Below, one piece after another: positions 24,764 through 32,091 of a stretch of DNA of 54,676 nucleotides. Location: contig NZ_RSCL01000025.1 of assembly GCF_003991905.1 (NCBI RefSeq), forward strand, positions 1 through 54,676, read 5' to 3'. Below the pieces are notes generated by a model. That model searched no databases, was not told the DNA's origin, and worked only from the letters and a program-made list of their open reading frames with translations. Numbering within the stretch: the stretch's first letter is position 1; every line of letters begins with the position of its first letter. The position numbers and the translations under genes were made by a program. The DNA is from Dulcicalothrix desertica PCC 7102. Its GTDB lineage: Bacteria > Cyanobacteriota > Cyanobacteriia > Cyanobacteriales > Nostocaceae.

Positions 24764-26059
24764 ATGATGCAAAGTCAAAGGGTCGAAATTATTGGCAAGC
24801 GGTCACCAAAAAGGCAGCTTTTAGTCGTTGGTGCAGTGCTTCTGTTGGGTGGAGGGGCATATTCGCTTTGGCAATGGCACATTACCTCTATCCAAACCAC
24901 TCAACCAGCAGCGGTTCCCAGAGTTCAAAAAACCATAACTGCTTTGGGCTATCTAGAACCAAGTGGTGAGGTAATTAAGCTGTCTGCCCCAAATTCCAGC
25001 GGCAGTGCAAATCGCGTTGAGAAACTTCTAGTCAGGAGGGGAGAAGCAGTTAAAGCAGGACAAGTAATTGCTGTTTTGGATAGTTATGACCGCTTGCAAG
25101 CATCTCTGGTTCAAGCTACTAAGCAAGTTGCCGTGGCTCAGTCAAATCTAGCTGTGGTTAAAGCTGGTGCAAAAATTGGAGAAATTGATGCTCAAAAGTC
25201 TGAGATAGCCAGAGTACGAGCGCAGTCACTAGGTGAAGAACGCGCGCAACGAGAAACTGTAGCAAGGTTAGAAGCGCAGTGGTTTGGTGACAAAGTTGCA
25301 CAACAAGCAACAGTTAAAAGACTTGAAGCTGAACTAAGCAATGCTTTATCAGAGTTGAATCGTTATCAACAGCTTTACAATTCGGGCGCCATTTCTCAAT
25401 CGATGTATGACAGCAAGCGTCTGCCAACAAAAACTCTGGCTTCTCAGTTGAGTGAAGCCAAAGCTAACCTTGAACGTACTACTGCAACGGGAAGCAAGCA
25501 AATACAAGAAGCAAAAGTAATTTTAGCGCGGATTCAAAATACTAGTAGTAAGCAACTTAGTTCGGCTGTAGCAACACTTTCTAGGATTGCCGAAGTGCGT
25601 CCTGTGGATGTAGCGGCAGCCAAGGCGCAAGTGGATGAGGCTAATGCCGCAGTACAACAAGCGCGCGCACAACTGAATCTGGCAACAGTTCGCGCTCCCC
25701 AAGATGGCGTGGTGCTAGAGATTCATACCCGTCCAGGTGAACTAATTTCTAGTGAGGGCATTGTTGAACTTGGACAAACGCAGCAAATGACTGCTTTGTT
25801 GGAGATCTATGAAACGGACATCAGCAAGGTGAAATTAGGGCAAGCAACTAAACTATTTGCGGACAGTCTACCTGATGGACTCTTTGGTAAAGTCATGGAA
25901 ATTGGTGTGCAGGTCAAGCGCCAAAACGTAATCAACTCTGACACTTCGGCTAACATAGATGCCCGTGTTGTCGAGGTGCGTGTGCGGCTCGATAGCACCT
26001 CTGCTCAAAAAGTCGCAGGACTTACAAATTTACAGGTAACAGGAGAGATTAAACTATGA
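24764..26059 (+). CDS. devB: DevB-like membrane fusion protein
   Basis: An HlyD-type periplasmic adaptor of about 431 residues. The ATG at 24764 (or 24767) is preferred; a GTG at 24707 would begin only five bases after the operator. Residues about 18-40 form the membrane anchor (KRQLLVVGAVLLLGGGAYSL). There follow a lipoyl-like half (VEKLLVRRGEAVKAGQVIAV), a long coiled-coil hairpin (about 90-260, rich in E/Q/A), and the second half NLATVRAPQDGVVLEIHTRP with a beta-barrel ending LTNLQVTGEIKL. It would connect DevC in the inner membrane to a TolC-like outer-membrane channel. Its end overlaps devC by four bases. In heterocystous cyanobacteria this family exports glycolipids; the cargo here is unproven. 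Confidence 0.88.
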   Translation: MMQSQRVEIIGKRSPKRQLLVVGAVLLLGGGAYSLWQWHITSIQTTQPAAVPRVQKTITALGYLEPSGEVIKLSAPNSSGSANRVEKLLVRRGEAVKAGQVIAVLDSYDRLQASLVQATKQVAVAQSNLAVVKAGAKIGEIDAQKSEIARVRAQSLGEERAQRETVARLEAQWFGDKVAQQATVKRLEAELSNALSELNRYQQLYNSGAISQSMYDSKRLPTKTLASQLSEAKANLERTTATGSKQIQEAKVILARIQNTSSKQLSSAVATLSRIAEVRPVDVAAAKAQVDEANAAVQQARAQLNLATVRAPQDGVVLEIHTRPGELISSEGIVELGQTQQMTALLEIYETDISKVKLGQATKLFADSLPDGLFGKVMEIGVQVKRQNVINSDTSANIDARVVEVRVRLDSTSAQKVAGLTNLQVTGEIKL

Positions 26060-27252
26060 CGTTGATTTTGCAACCGCGCAAGAACCTTTGGCAGGCGCTA
26101 CAAGATAGAACTCCATTAGGTTGGCTGCAACTGAAGAAAAACAAACCACGGCTGTTAGTTGCGGTGACTGGAATTGGCTTTGCTGATCTATTGATGTTTG
26201 CTCAACTCGGAATTCAGGCGGCATTATTTGACAGCAATACAATGCTCAATCGAGGCATGGATGCAGACATAATCATTCGTAGCGCTCAATATCGGGATTT
26301 AAATCTGGCGGATACTTTACCTCGGCGCCGTCTTTATCAGATTAAAGATGTACCAGGAGTGCAATCAGCCGAACCCCTGTATATTTCGAGGGTCGTTTGG
26401 AGAAATCCTCAGACTCGTCGCAGAACTCAATTAACGTTAGTAGGTCAAAGTCTTGATTATCCCGCATTCACGTTTGATGAAATCAATCAAAATCTTGATA
26501 AGCTGGAGCAGGCGGATACATTTTTGTTTGATCGTCTTAGTCGAGGGGAGTACGCGGAGGTTGTTGCCAAAGTTGCAGCAGGGCAATCAACTAGAAGTGA
26601 AATTCAACGTCGAACTATTAAAGTAGTAGGACTGTTTTCATTGGGCGCCTCGTTTGCTACTGATGGAACACTCGTCACCAGTCCAGAAAATTTTCTGCGC
26701 TTTTTTCCTGAACGTAGTCCAGGACAAATAACATTGGGGTTAATCAAAGTCAACAGGGGTGTTGATCCTAAACAGGTGCTTGCTGAAATTAAAGCCATCT
26801 TGCCACCGGATACAATTGCCTCTACAAAACAGCAATATGTAGACTACGAACAAGCGTACTGGCAGAGGACTACACCAATTGGAATTGTCTTTACCTTTGG
26901 TACGGTGATGGCATTTGTAGTTGGCACTGTCATAGTATTTCAGATTCTCTCAACTGACGTGAATGATCATATGAGCGAATATGCCACGTTTAAGGCAATG
27001 GGGTATCGCGATCGCTATTTGCTGCTAATTGTGTTGGAACAATCTGTGATTCTAGCATCACTTGGGTTTATCCCTGGTTTAGCACTAGCGTTGGGGCAAT
27101 ACGCACTCATTCGTAACTTGGGTGCTTTGCCAATTTCAATGACATTTGCTCGGTTGGCTCTTGTCTTTTCTCTAACGGTTGTAATGTGTGTGGTGTCGGG
27201 CATAATTGCGACGAAGAAGCTTCAATCTGCTGATCCAGCCGATAATTTTTAG
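26056..27252 (+). CDS. devC: DevC-like ABC exporter permease
   Basis: A 398-residue permease with FtsX/MacB topology: an N-terminal helix (LLVAVTGIGFADLLMFAQLG), a large periplasmic domain, and three C-terminal helices (GIVFTFGTVMAFVVGTVIVF, then others). The coupling segment DHMSEYATFKAMGYRDRYLL and the ending KLQSADPADNF are shared with DevC at 14342-15508. Its ATG overlaps the devB stop (ATGA at 26056-26059), and devA follows after 8 bases, so the three genes form one operon. The only HIP1-type octamer GCGATCGC noticed in the window lies near 27006, inside this gene. Confidence 0.92.
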   Translation: MTLILQPRKNLWQALQDRTPLGWLQLKKNKPRLLVAVTGIGFADLLMFAQLGIQAALFDSNTMLNRGMDADIIIRSAQYRDLNLADTLPRRRLYQIKDVPGVQSAEPLYISRVVWRNPQTRRRTQLTLVGQSLDYPAFTFDEINQNLDKLEQADTFLFDRLSRGEYAEVVAKVAAGQSTRSEIQRRTIKVVGLFSLGASFATDGTLVTSPENFLRFFPERSPGQITLGLIKVNRGVDPKQVLAEIKAILPPDTIASTKQQYVDYEQAYWQRTTPIGIVFTFGTVMAFVVGTVIVFQILSTDVNDHMSEYATFKAMGYRDRYLLLIVLEQSVILASLGFIPGLALALGQYALIRNLGALPISMTFARLALVFSLTVVMCVVSGIIATKKLQSADPADNF

Positions 27253-27260
27253 GAGTCAGG

Positions 27261-28049
27261 ATGAATCCAGTTTCTATAATTACAAACAATTCGACAATTG
27301 TTCCATCTTCGGTTATTCAGGTTGAACACTTAGACCACTTTTTTGGCGAAGGTACACTCAAAAAACAGGCTCTTTTTGACATTAATCTTTCTATCAATGC
27401 TGGAGAAATTGTCATCTTAACTGGTCCATCTGGTTCAGGCAAAACAACGCTGCTGTCGCTGATGGGTGGTTTGCGCTCTCCGCAATTAGGCAGTCTTCGC
27501 ATGTTAAATACAGAACTAGTGGGTGCGACAAAAGCCGTTGCAGTCGAGGCGCGTCGCTCGTGTGGGTATATATTCCAGGCACACAACCTCCATAGCAGTC
27601 TAACTGCCCAAGAAAATGTGATGATGGGTCTGGAAGTACACGGCGCCTATTCTCGTTCAGAACGACGTAATCTAGCCGTGAACATGCTGGCAGTGGTGGG
27701 TTTAGCAGAACGTACTCAATACTATCCAGCAGATCTCTCTGGTGGACAAAAGCAGCGGGTAGCAATTGCCCGTGCCCTGGTCAGCCATCCTCAAATCGTT
27801 TTAGCTGATGAACCAACAGCAGCACTTGACAAAAAATCAGGACGCGATGTGGTAGAACTAATGCAAAAACTGGCAAAAGAACAGGGCTGCACAATTTTGA
27901 TGGTAACGCACGATAACCGAATTTTAGATGTGGCAGATCGCATTATCTACATGGAGGATGGGCATTTAATTGACCAAGCCGAATCAGTGGCAATCGCTGG
28001 CTCCTTACACACAAATGAAGCTGTTACTTCTAAAGATACAAATTGCTAA
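27261..28049 (+). CDS. devA: DevA-like ABC exporter ATPase
   Basis: A 262-residue ABC ATPase of the MacB/LolD/DevA type. Walker A is LTGPSGSGKTTLLSLMGGL, the Q-loop is IFQAHNLHSSLTAQENV, the signature is LSGGQKQRVAIARAL, Walker B is IVLADEPTAALDKKSG, and the H-loop is ILMVTHD. The N-terminal DHFFGEGTLKKQALFDI is characteristic of DevA. All catalytic residues are intact. It is the last gene of the devBCA operon under the TetR at 23938-24570. It would power export by DevC with DevB and a TolC-like channel not in this window. Confidence 0.94.
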   Translation: MNPVSIITNNSTIVPSSVIQVEHLDHFFGEGTLKKQALFDINLSINAGEIVILTGPSGSGKTTLLSLMGGLRSPQLGSLRMLNTELVGATKAVAVEARRSCGYIFQAHNLHSSLTAQENVMMGLEVHGAYSRSERRNLAVNMLAVVGLAERTQYYPADLSGGQKQRVAIARALVSHPQIVLADEPTAALDKKSGRDVVELMQKLAKEQGCTILMVTHDNRILDVADRIIYMEDGHLIDQAESVAIAGSLHTNEAVTSKDTNC

Positions 28050-28125
28050 ATTAATTCCTCAACTTCAATTGCAAAAATAAACACAAGACTGAATTAATTT
28101 ATCATGAAAAAAATATGAATTTTAT

Positions 28126-28227
28126 ATGAATAAAATTTCCATAGAAGTTAATTCTTCTCTAAAAATTGAATCTGTTCAAGAATTATACGCAAAAGAATTG
28201 TATTTGTTAGGTTATAGCGGTTCTTAA
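28126..28227 (+). pseudogene. GNAT gene remnant (5' end), interrupted by a MITE-like repeat
   Basis: ATG at 28126 opens IEVNSSLKIESVQELYAKEL, which matches residues 4-24 of the GNAT protein at 21003-21551. Homology ends at codon 28, exactly where the 107-bp repeat (28213-28319) begins; the reading then runs into TAA at 28225-28227. The rest of the gene is absent. Confidence 0.75.
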
Positions 28228-28319
28228 TCAAGTGAGGTACAGATTAAATTAATAAAGCTCTTGTGGAGTGGGCATCCTTGCCCGCCTTTGTGTACTTCAT
28301 TAGAACGGAAACCGCTATA
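28213..28319. mobile_element. 107-bp MITE-like element, copy 1
   Basis: The ends are inverted repeats: TATAGCGGTT (28213-28222) and AACCGCTATA (28310-28319), a perfect 10-bp match. The interior contains GTGGAGTGGGCATCCTTGCC. A second copy of the same length lies in opposite orientation at 35448-35554. No coding capacity. The remainder of the 28050-28450 gap shows nothing else recognisable. Confidence 0.7.
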
Positions 28320-28450
28320 GTTTCGTTCTAAAAGCAGTATTATTGGCGCCAGTTAGATAAAGTTCATTTTTCTCTGACAAACGAATTAAAGCTGGGAATA
28401 TAGTACTTGCTCCCGCTTTTCACAATGCGGCGCCTTAAGCCACCTCTTAA

Positions 28451-29197
28451 CTAGTTTGTAGGCGTACAAGTGTTTGTTGAATTTCTCACTACTACAACTT
28501 TTTTAAAGCACTGCCCTCGCCTAGTAAATTTTTCGCTAAGAAGCCATTGCAATGAATCTCTATCAAGCGCAGGCTCAATTCGATTCAATAAAAAAAATTC
28601 TGCATCTAAAATTGTTGGCATTTGGCTATAAAAATCATTCCAATTTGACCATTCGCCCTGTCTTTTTATTTCCCTTGATTTTCTTGCTACTGCATTCCAT
28701 AATTGTTCCATCTGGAAAACACTAAGATTATAAGGAGCAATAGTAAGCGGTACTTGTTCATCAATTAAAGTTCTTAATGCGGCTGTCTCCCCAGGACAAG
28801 CAGAAAATAAATTTGTCCAAGCATTTTCTGTTTCTATAACAACCCCTATTTCTCTATGAGCGGAATCTAAATTGCGCCAGTCTTTCATTCTCTCTAATTG
28901 CTCCGGAGTTTTCAACAGTTTATCACGCAGGGCGTTGGCAGTATTTTTTACTTCATCAATGTGGATAATACCATTATTATCAATATACAAGGCATCTGCT
29001 TCGGATATAGGGTTAATTTTAACTTTTATTAAGCCTAACGTGTAGTCGTTACCCTTTTTTGCACTTGTAAAAATTAAGGAATTTTCAGCCACTGTACCTA
29101 AGTGGACAAGACGATTGGCATGACGTAGTTCAGCAAATACCTGGTTAAATTCATCTATTGTCTTAGCTGATTTTAATTTACTGATAATTGCCTGCAA
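28451..29197 (-). CDS. hypothetical protein, possible PD-(D/E)XK-like motif
   Basis: A 248-residue protein that I do not recognise. Residues about 65-95 read ISEADALYIDNNGIIHIDEV followed by KNTANALRDKL: an acidic residue in one strand and E-x-K in the next is compatible with a nuclease-type PD-(D/E)XK core, but this is weak. The rest is helical (SVFQMEQLWNAVARKSREIK). The start is a TTG at 29197, since ATGs upstream meet a stop; it could also be shorter. It is divergent from the AAA ATPase gene at 29263 across 65 bases and may share its regulation. Membership of the neighbouring ATPase-TOPRIM unit is possible but unproven. Confidence 0.65.
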   Translation of the reverse strand: MQAIISKLKSAKTIDEFNQVFAELRHANRLVHLGTVAENSLIFTSAKKGNDYTLGLIKVKINPISEADALYIDNNGIIHIDEVKNTANALRDKLLKTPEQLERMKDWRNLDSAHREIGVVIETENAWTNLFSACPGETAALRTLIDEQVPLTIAPYNLSVFQMEQLWNAVARKSREIKRQGEWSNWNDFYSQMPTILDAEFFLLNRIEPALDRDSLQWLLSEKFTRRGQCFKKVVVVRNSTNTCTPTN

Positions 29198-29262
29198 GTT
29201 CTGAGCTATGATAGTAAGTTGACCATGTTATTGTCAACAAAATTCCTTAATTAGGAAATCTT

Positions 29263-30384
29263 ATGTTGAAACGCATTTATATTGACAACTTTCGCTGTCT
29301 AGTCAATGTTGAACTTAACGTTGACTCAATTAATTTGTTTCTAGGTTCTAATGGAACAGGAAAATCAAGCGTATTTGAAGTTTTGCAAAAAATTCAGTTG
29401 TTTATTAATGGTGATAGTAAAGTTGAGACTATTTTTAAAGCTAAAGACTGTACTCGTTGGCAAATATTAAAAAAACAGAGGTTTGAATTAGAAATATTCG
29501 GTAATAATGGTATTTATAAGTACGAGTTAGGGATTACTCATGAAAATAAAGATAACAGTCGAGTTGAATACGAACGATTATGGTATGATAATCAACCTTT
29601 ACTAAAATTTGAGCAAGGGGAAGTTCAAACTTATAAAGATGATTATTCAAGAGAATCACAATACTCTTTCAATTGGTCGCAGTCAGTTATAACTTCACTA
29701 CTGCCAAAAGCTGATAATACAAAGTTAATTTGGTTTAGAGAACGAATAGCACGATTTATAATTGTACGAGTTATTCCAAGTTTAATGCATGATGAGACTC
29801 ATCAAGAAGAAACATATTTAACTAGTCAAATGGAAAATTATGTTTCTTGGTATCGGTATCTCTCTGAAGACCAAGGAAAAGTAGCTGAACTAGGAAATAT
29901 TTTAAAAGAAGTACTTGATGGCTTTCAAAACTTTAAGTTTGAAAGAGTAAGCGAGCAAAGCTTAGTGTTAAAACTACGCTTTTCAGGAGAAACAGATGCA
30001 AGTAAAACTATTGACTATCGGCTTGGAGAATTATCTGATGGGCAAAAAACCTTAATTGCTCTGTATACACTTATTCATGGTACAAAATCAGAAGACTATA
30101 CATTGTGTATAGATGAACCTGAAAACTTTTTAGCTTTACCTGAAATTCAACCTTGGTTAGTTGAACTTTATGACCTTTGTAGCGATGGAAAACTTCAAGC
30201 GCTACTAATTTCTCACCATCCAGAATTAATTAATTATCTTTTAGCTTCACCAATTGGTTACTGGTTTGAACGTCAAGCTAATACTCCTGTTCGGGTCAAA
30301 CGTATCGGTAGTGGAATATTAGATAATTCTGGATTACCCGTTTCTGAATTAATTGCACGGGGATGGTTGAATGAGTCAGCGTAG
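29263..30384 (+). CDS. AAA/OLD-like ATPase (RecF/SMC fold)
   Basis: A 373-residue ATPase of the OLD/RecF-like group. The N-terminus KRIYIDNFRCLVNVELNVDS leads to Walker A FLGSNGTGKSSVFEVL (residues about 26-41). After a middle region rich in strands and helices come the signature-like RLGELSDGQKTLIALYTLIH, Walker B TLCIDEPENFLALPEIQPWL, and the His switch ALLISHHPELINYLL. All ATPase motifs are present. It overlaps the following TOPRIM-like gene by 14 bases, implying translational coupling. Such ATPase plus nuclease pairs (for example the PARIS, Gabija and split-OLD types) act in phage defence; that role here is inference. Confidence 0.88.
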   Translation: MLKRIYIDNFRCLVNVELNVDSINLFLGSNGTGKSSVFEVLQKIQLFINGDSKVETIFKAKDCTRWQILKKQRFELEIFGNNGIYKYELGITHENKDNSRVEYERLWYDNQPLLKFEQGEVQTYKDDYSRESQYSFNWSQSVITSLLPKADNTKLIWFRERIARFIIVRVIPSLMHDETHQEETYLTSQMENYVSWYRYLSEDQGKVAELGNILKEVLDGFQNFKFERVSEQSLVLKLRFSGETDASKTIDYRLGELSDGQKTLIALYTLIHGTKSEDYTLCIDEPENFLALPEIQPWLVELYDLCSDGKLQALLISHHPELINYLLASPIGYWFERQANTPVRVKRIGSGILDNSGLPVSELIARGWLNESA

Positions 30385-30923
30385 AGTTCAAATGGTTATT
30401 CTTTGTGAAGATAGACAGCAAGAGGTTTTTGCTCGTTTGTTTCTTAAAAAGCGTGGTTTCACAGGTTTATTTCGAGCTAAAATTTGCCCCCCCAAGTAGC
30501 CAATCAGGAGAGCAGTATGTACGCACTCAGTACCCGGTGGAAGTAAAAGCATATCGTCAAAATAGAAATCGCGTATCAATTGGATTAGTTGTATTGATTG
30601 ACGCAGATACAAGCACACCACAGGAAAGACTCGATTGGTTAGCTCGTACCCTTGCGGATGATGAGCAGCAAAATCGCCAACCAGACGAGGCAATTGCAAT
30701 ATTTGTCCCTAAACGTAATATCGAGACTTGGATACATTATCTACAAGGAGAAAGCGTAAATGAGGAAGATACTTACTCAAAATTTCCTAACAATGAAGCG
30801 AATTGTAAACCCAGTGTTGAAAACCTTGCCGAACAATGTCGTTCCCAAAATATTTTAAAGGAGGCGCCTCCCTCACTTCAACTAGCTTGTGGAGAATTAC
30901 AACGCTTGTTACAACTTCTATAG
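30371..30923 (+). pseudogene. TOPRIM-like partner of the AAA ATPase, frameshifted at a C7 run
   Basis: ATG at 30371, inside the end of the ATPase gene, opens MSQRRVQMVILCEDRQQEVF. The frame stops at TAG 30497-30499, just after a run of seven C (30487-30493). With one C fewer, reading continues to TAG at 30921-30923 and gives a protein of about 183 residues. Its motifs fit a TOPRIM fold: an acidic residue after strand 1 (ILCEDRQQ), then GLVVLIDADTS (DxD) and IFVPKRNIETWIHYLQ. The second part reads as normal coding DNA, so the break is recent, a sequencing error, or a slippage switch. Without the shift only a 42-residue peptide is made. The family is similar in outline to DUF4276/DUF4435-type nucleases; the exact family is uncertain. 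Confidence 0.7.
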
Positions 30924-30948
30924 CTTGATTTATACAAATTATTTACTA

Positions 30949-31143
30949 TTATGGCTTTTTTTTCGGATTAGGAAACTTCCATGTCAAAATCAAGCCATTG
31001 AGTTCCACGGACACATTTCTACTTTTGGCATCGTTATAAGCATCAATAGCTTCAGCCTCAGTATAAAGTTCAAAATGTAAACCTTCTTCGCTTGGATACA
31101 CTCGTTTTCCACCAAACTCTTTTCGTATCATAAGCACTTTCAC
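30949..31143 (-). CDS. small hypothetical protein
   Basis: A 64-residue protein starting MKVLMIRKEFGGKRVYPSEE and ending LTWKFPNPKKKP. It is compact, charged and has no cysteines or membrane helix. The start is ATG at 31143 after AAGGGAGTGAAAG, a good ribosome binding site. It is convergent with the TOPRIM-like gene. No family recognised. A real small gene is likely from the Shine-Dalgarno and residue usage, but the role is unknown. Confidence 0.55.
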   Translation of the reverse strand: MKVLMIRKEFGGKRVYPSEEGLHFELYTEAEAIDAYNDAKSRNVSVELNGLILTWKFPNPKKKP

Positions 31144-31182
31144 TCCCTTAAATATTTAATTACATCTATATATAATAGAGAA

Positions 31183-31839
31183 TTATACAACTCGAATCGG
31201 AGACAACAACGCTTCAACCCATTGTTCATCAGCTTTCGACAATGCAGGTGATGGAACAGGCTGGTGATAATCTATACGTGTTGCGTAACGCGCACGTTCA
31301 TACACACCATTAAATACTTCTTGTAAATTTACTAAAGGTTCTACTTGATTAAGCTTTAAAGGTATAGGGAAAGTTGGTAACTGCTGTTGCAGGGAAACAC
31401 GGTAAAGTTCTGCTGCGGGACGTTGATGGCTACGACTAACTAAGATTCTATACGCGGTTGTTGTTTGCATTCCTAGAATTTCCATTGGTTTACCAGCTCG
31501 TAACAAATCTAGTTCGATTAAATTAGTAGCACTGCCTAAAATTGCTCGTCGTTTTTTCTCATAAGCAACTCGACCATCACTAGCTCGCTTATTTTTTGGA
31601 GATAAAAGTTAAATCACGGTAATAACTTCATCTGTTACCATCTCACGCACTTCTAAATAACGCTCATTAACTGAAACTGACATTGTTTGATAAGTTCGGG
31701 TTTCAACTTCAACATAATACTCGGAACTTAGCTGTGGTTCAATTGCATCTGCAATAGCTACGATAAGTCGGCTATGAAACGAAGACCAAAAAGTAGGCTG
31801 TTCAAGGTATGGATCCATGCCGGGAAATGGTGAGGGCAT
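31183..31839 (-). pseudogene. DUF4058 family gene broken by one stop codon
   Basis: The 218-codon reading starts MPSPFPGMDPYLEQPTFWSS, the typical DUF4058 N-terminus, and ends YHQPVPSPALSKADEQWVEA. An in-frame TAA lies at 31609-31611, between EVITVI and LLSPKNKRASDGR. The family has Glu at this place (VI-E-LLSPKNK), so a single GAA to TAA change explains the break. Both halves are in the same frame and otherwise intact. The biochemical role of DUF4058, common in cyanobacteria, is unknown. It is a recent pseudogene, a sequencing error or a readthrough product. Confidence 0.8.
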
Positions 31840-31936
31840 ATGTAAAACTTCCATCACACAAACTTTTTTCTAGTATACAAGTTCTTTGCGGCTTTAGGGT
31901 TAGGCGCCTTTGTGATTAACTGTCAACTCTTAAGTG

Positions 31937-32000
31937 GTCTTTGCGTCTCTGTGGTAGAAAAACTATATCACTGCACAGGCAAGATGCCTGTGCTACAAGA
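31937..32000. repeat. CTCTGTGGT repeat and GCACAGGC hairpin
   Basis: TTTGCGTCTCTGTGGT (about 31940-31955) and the hairpin GCACAGGCAAGATGCCTGTGC (31973-31993) precede the helicase gene. The same pair occurs in the same order at 37888-37944. Reading of the helicase gene from 31912 would translate this repeat, which argues for the ATG at 32092. Confidence 0.65.
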
Positions 32001-32091
32001 TGGCAAAATTAAGCGCTATATATATATTTCTTGTGAAGGTGGGAATAATAAGCGCATACGACTACTGTTTATCGGGGAAAAGACACTTTGT

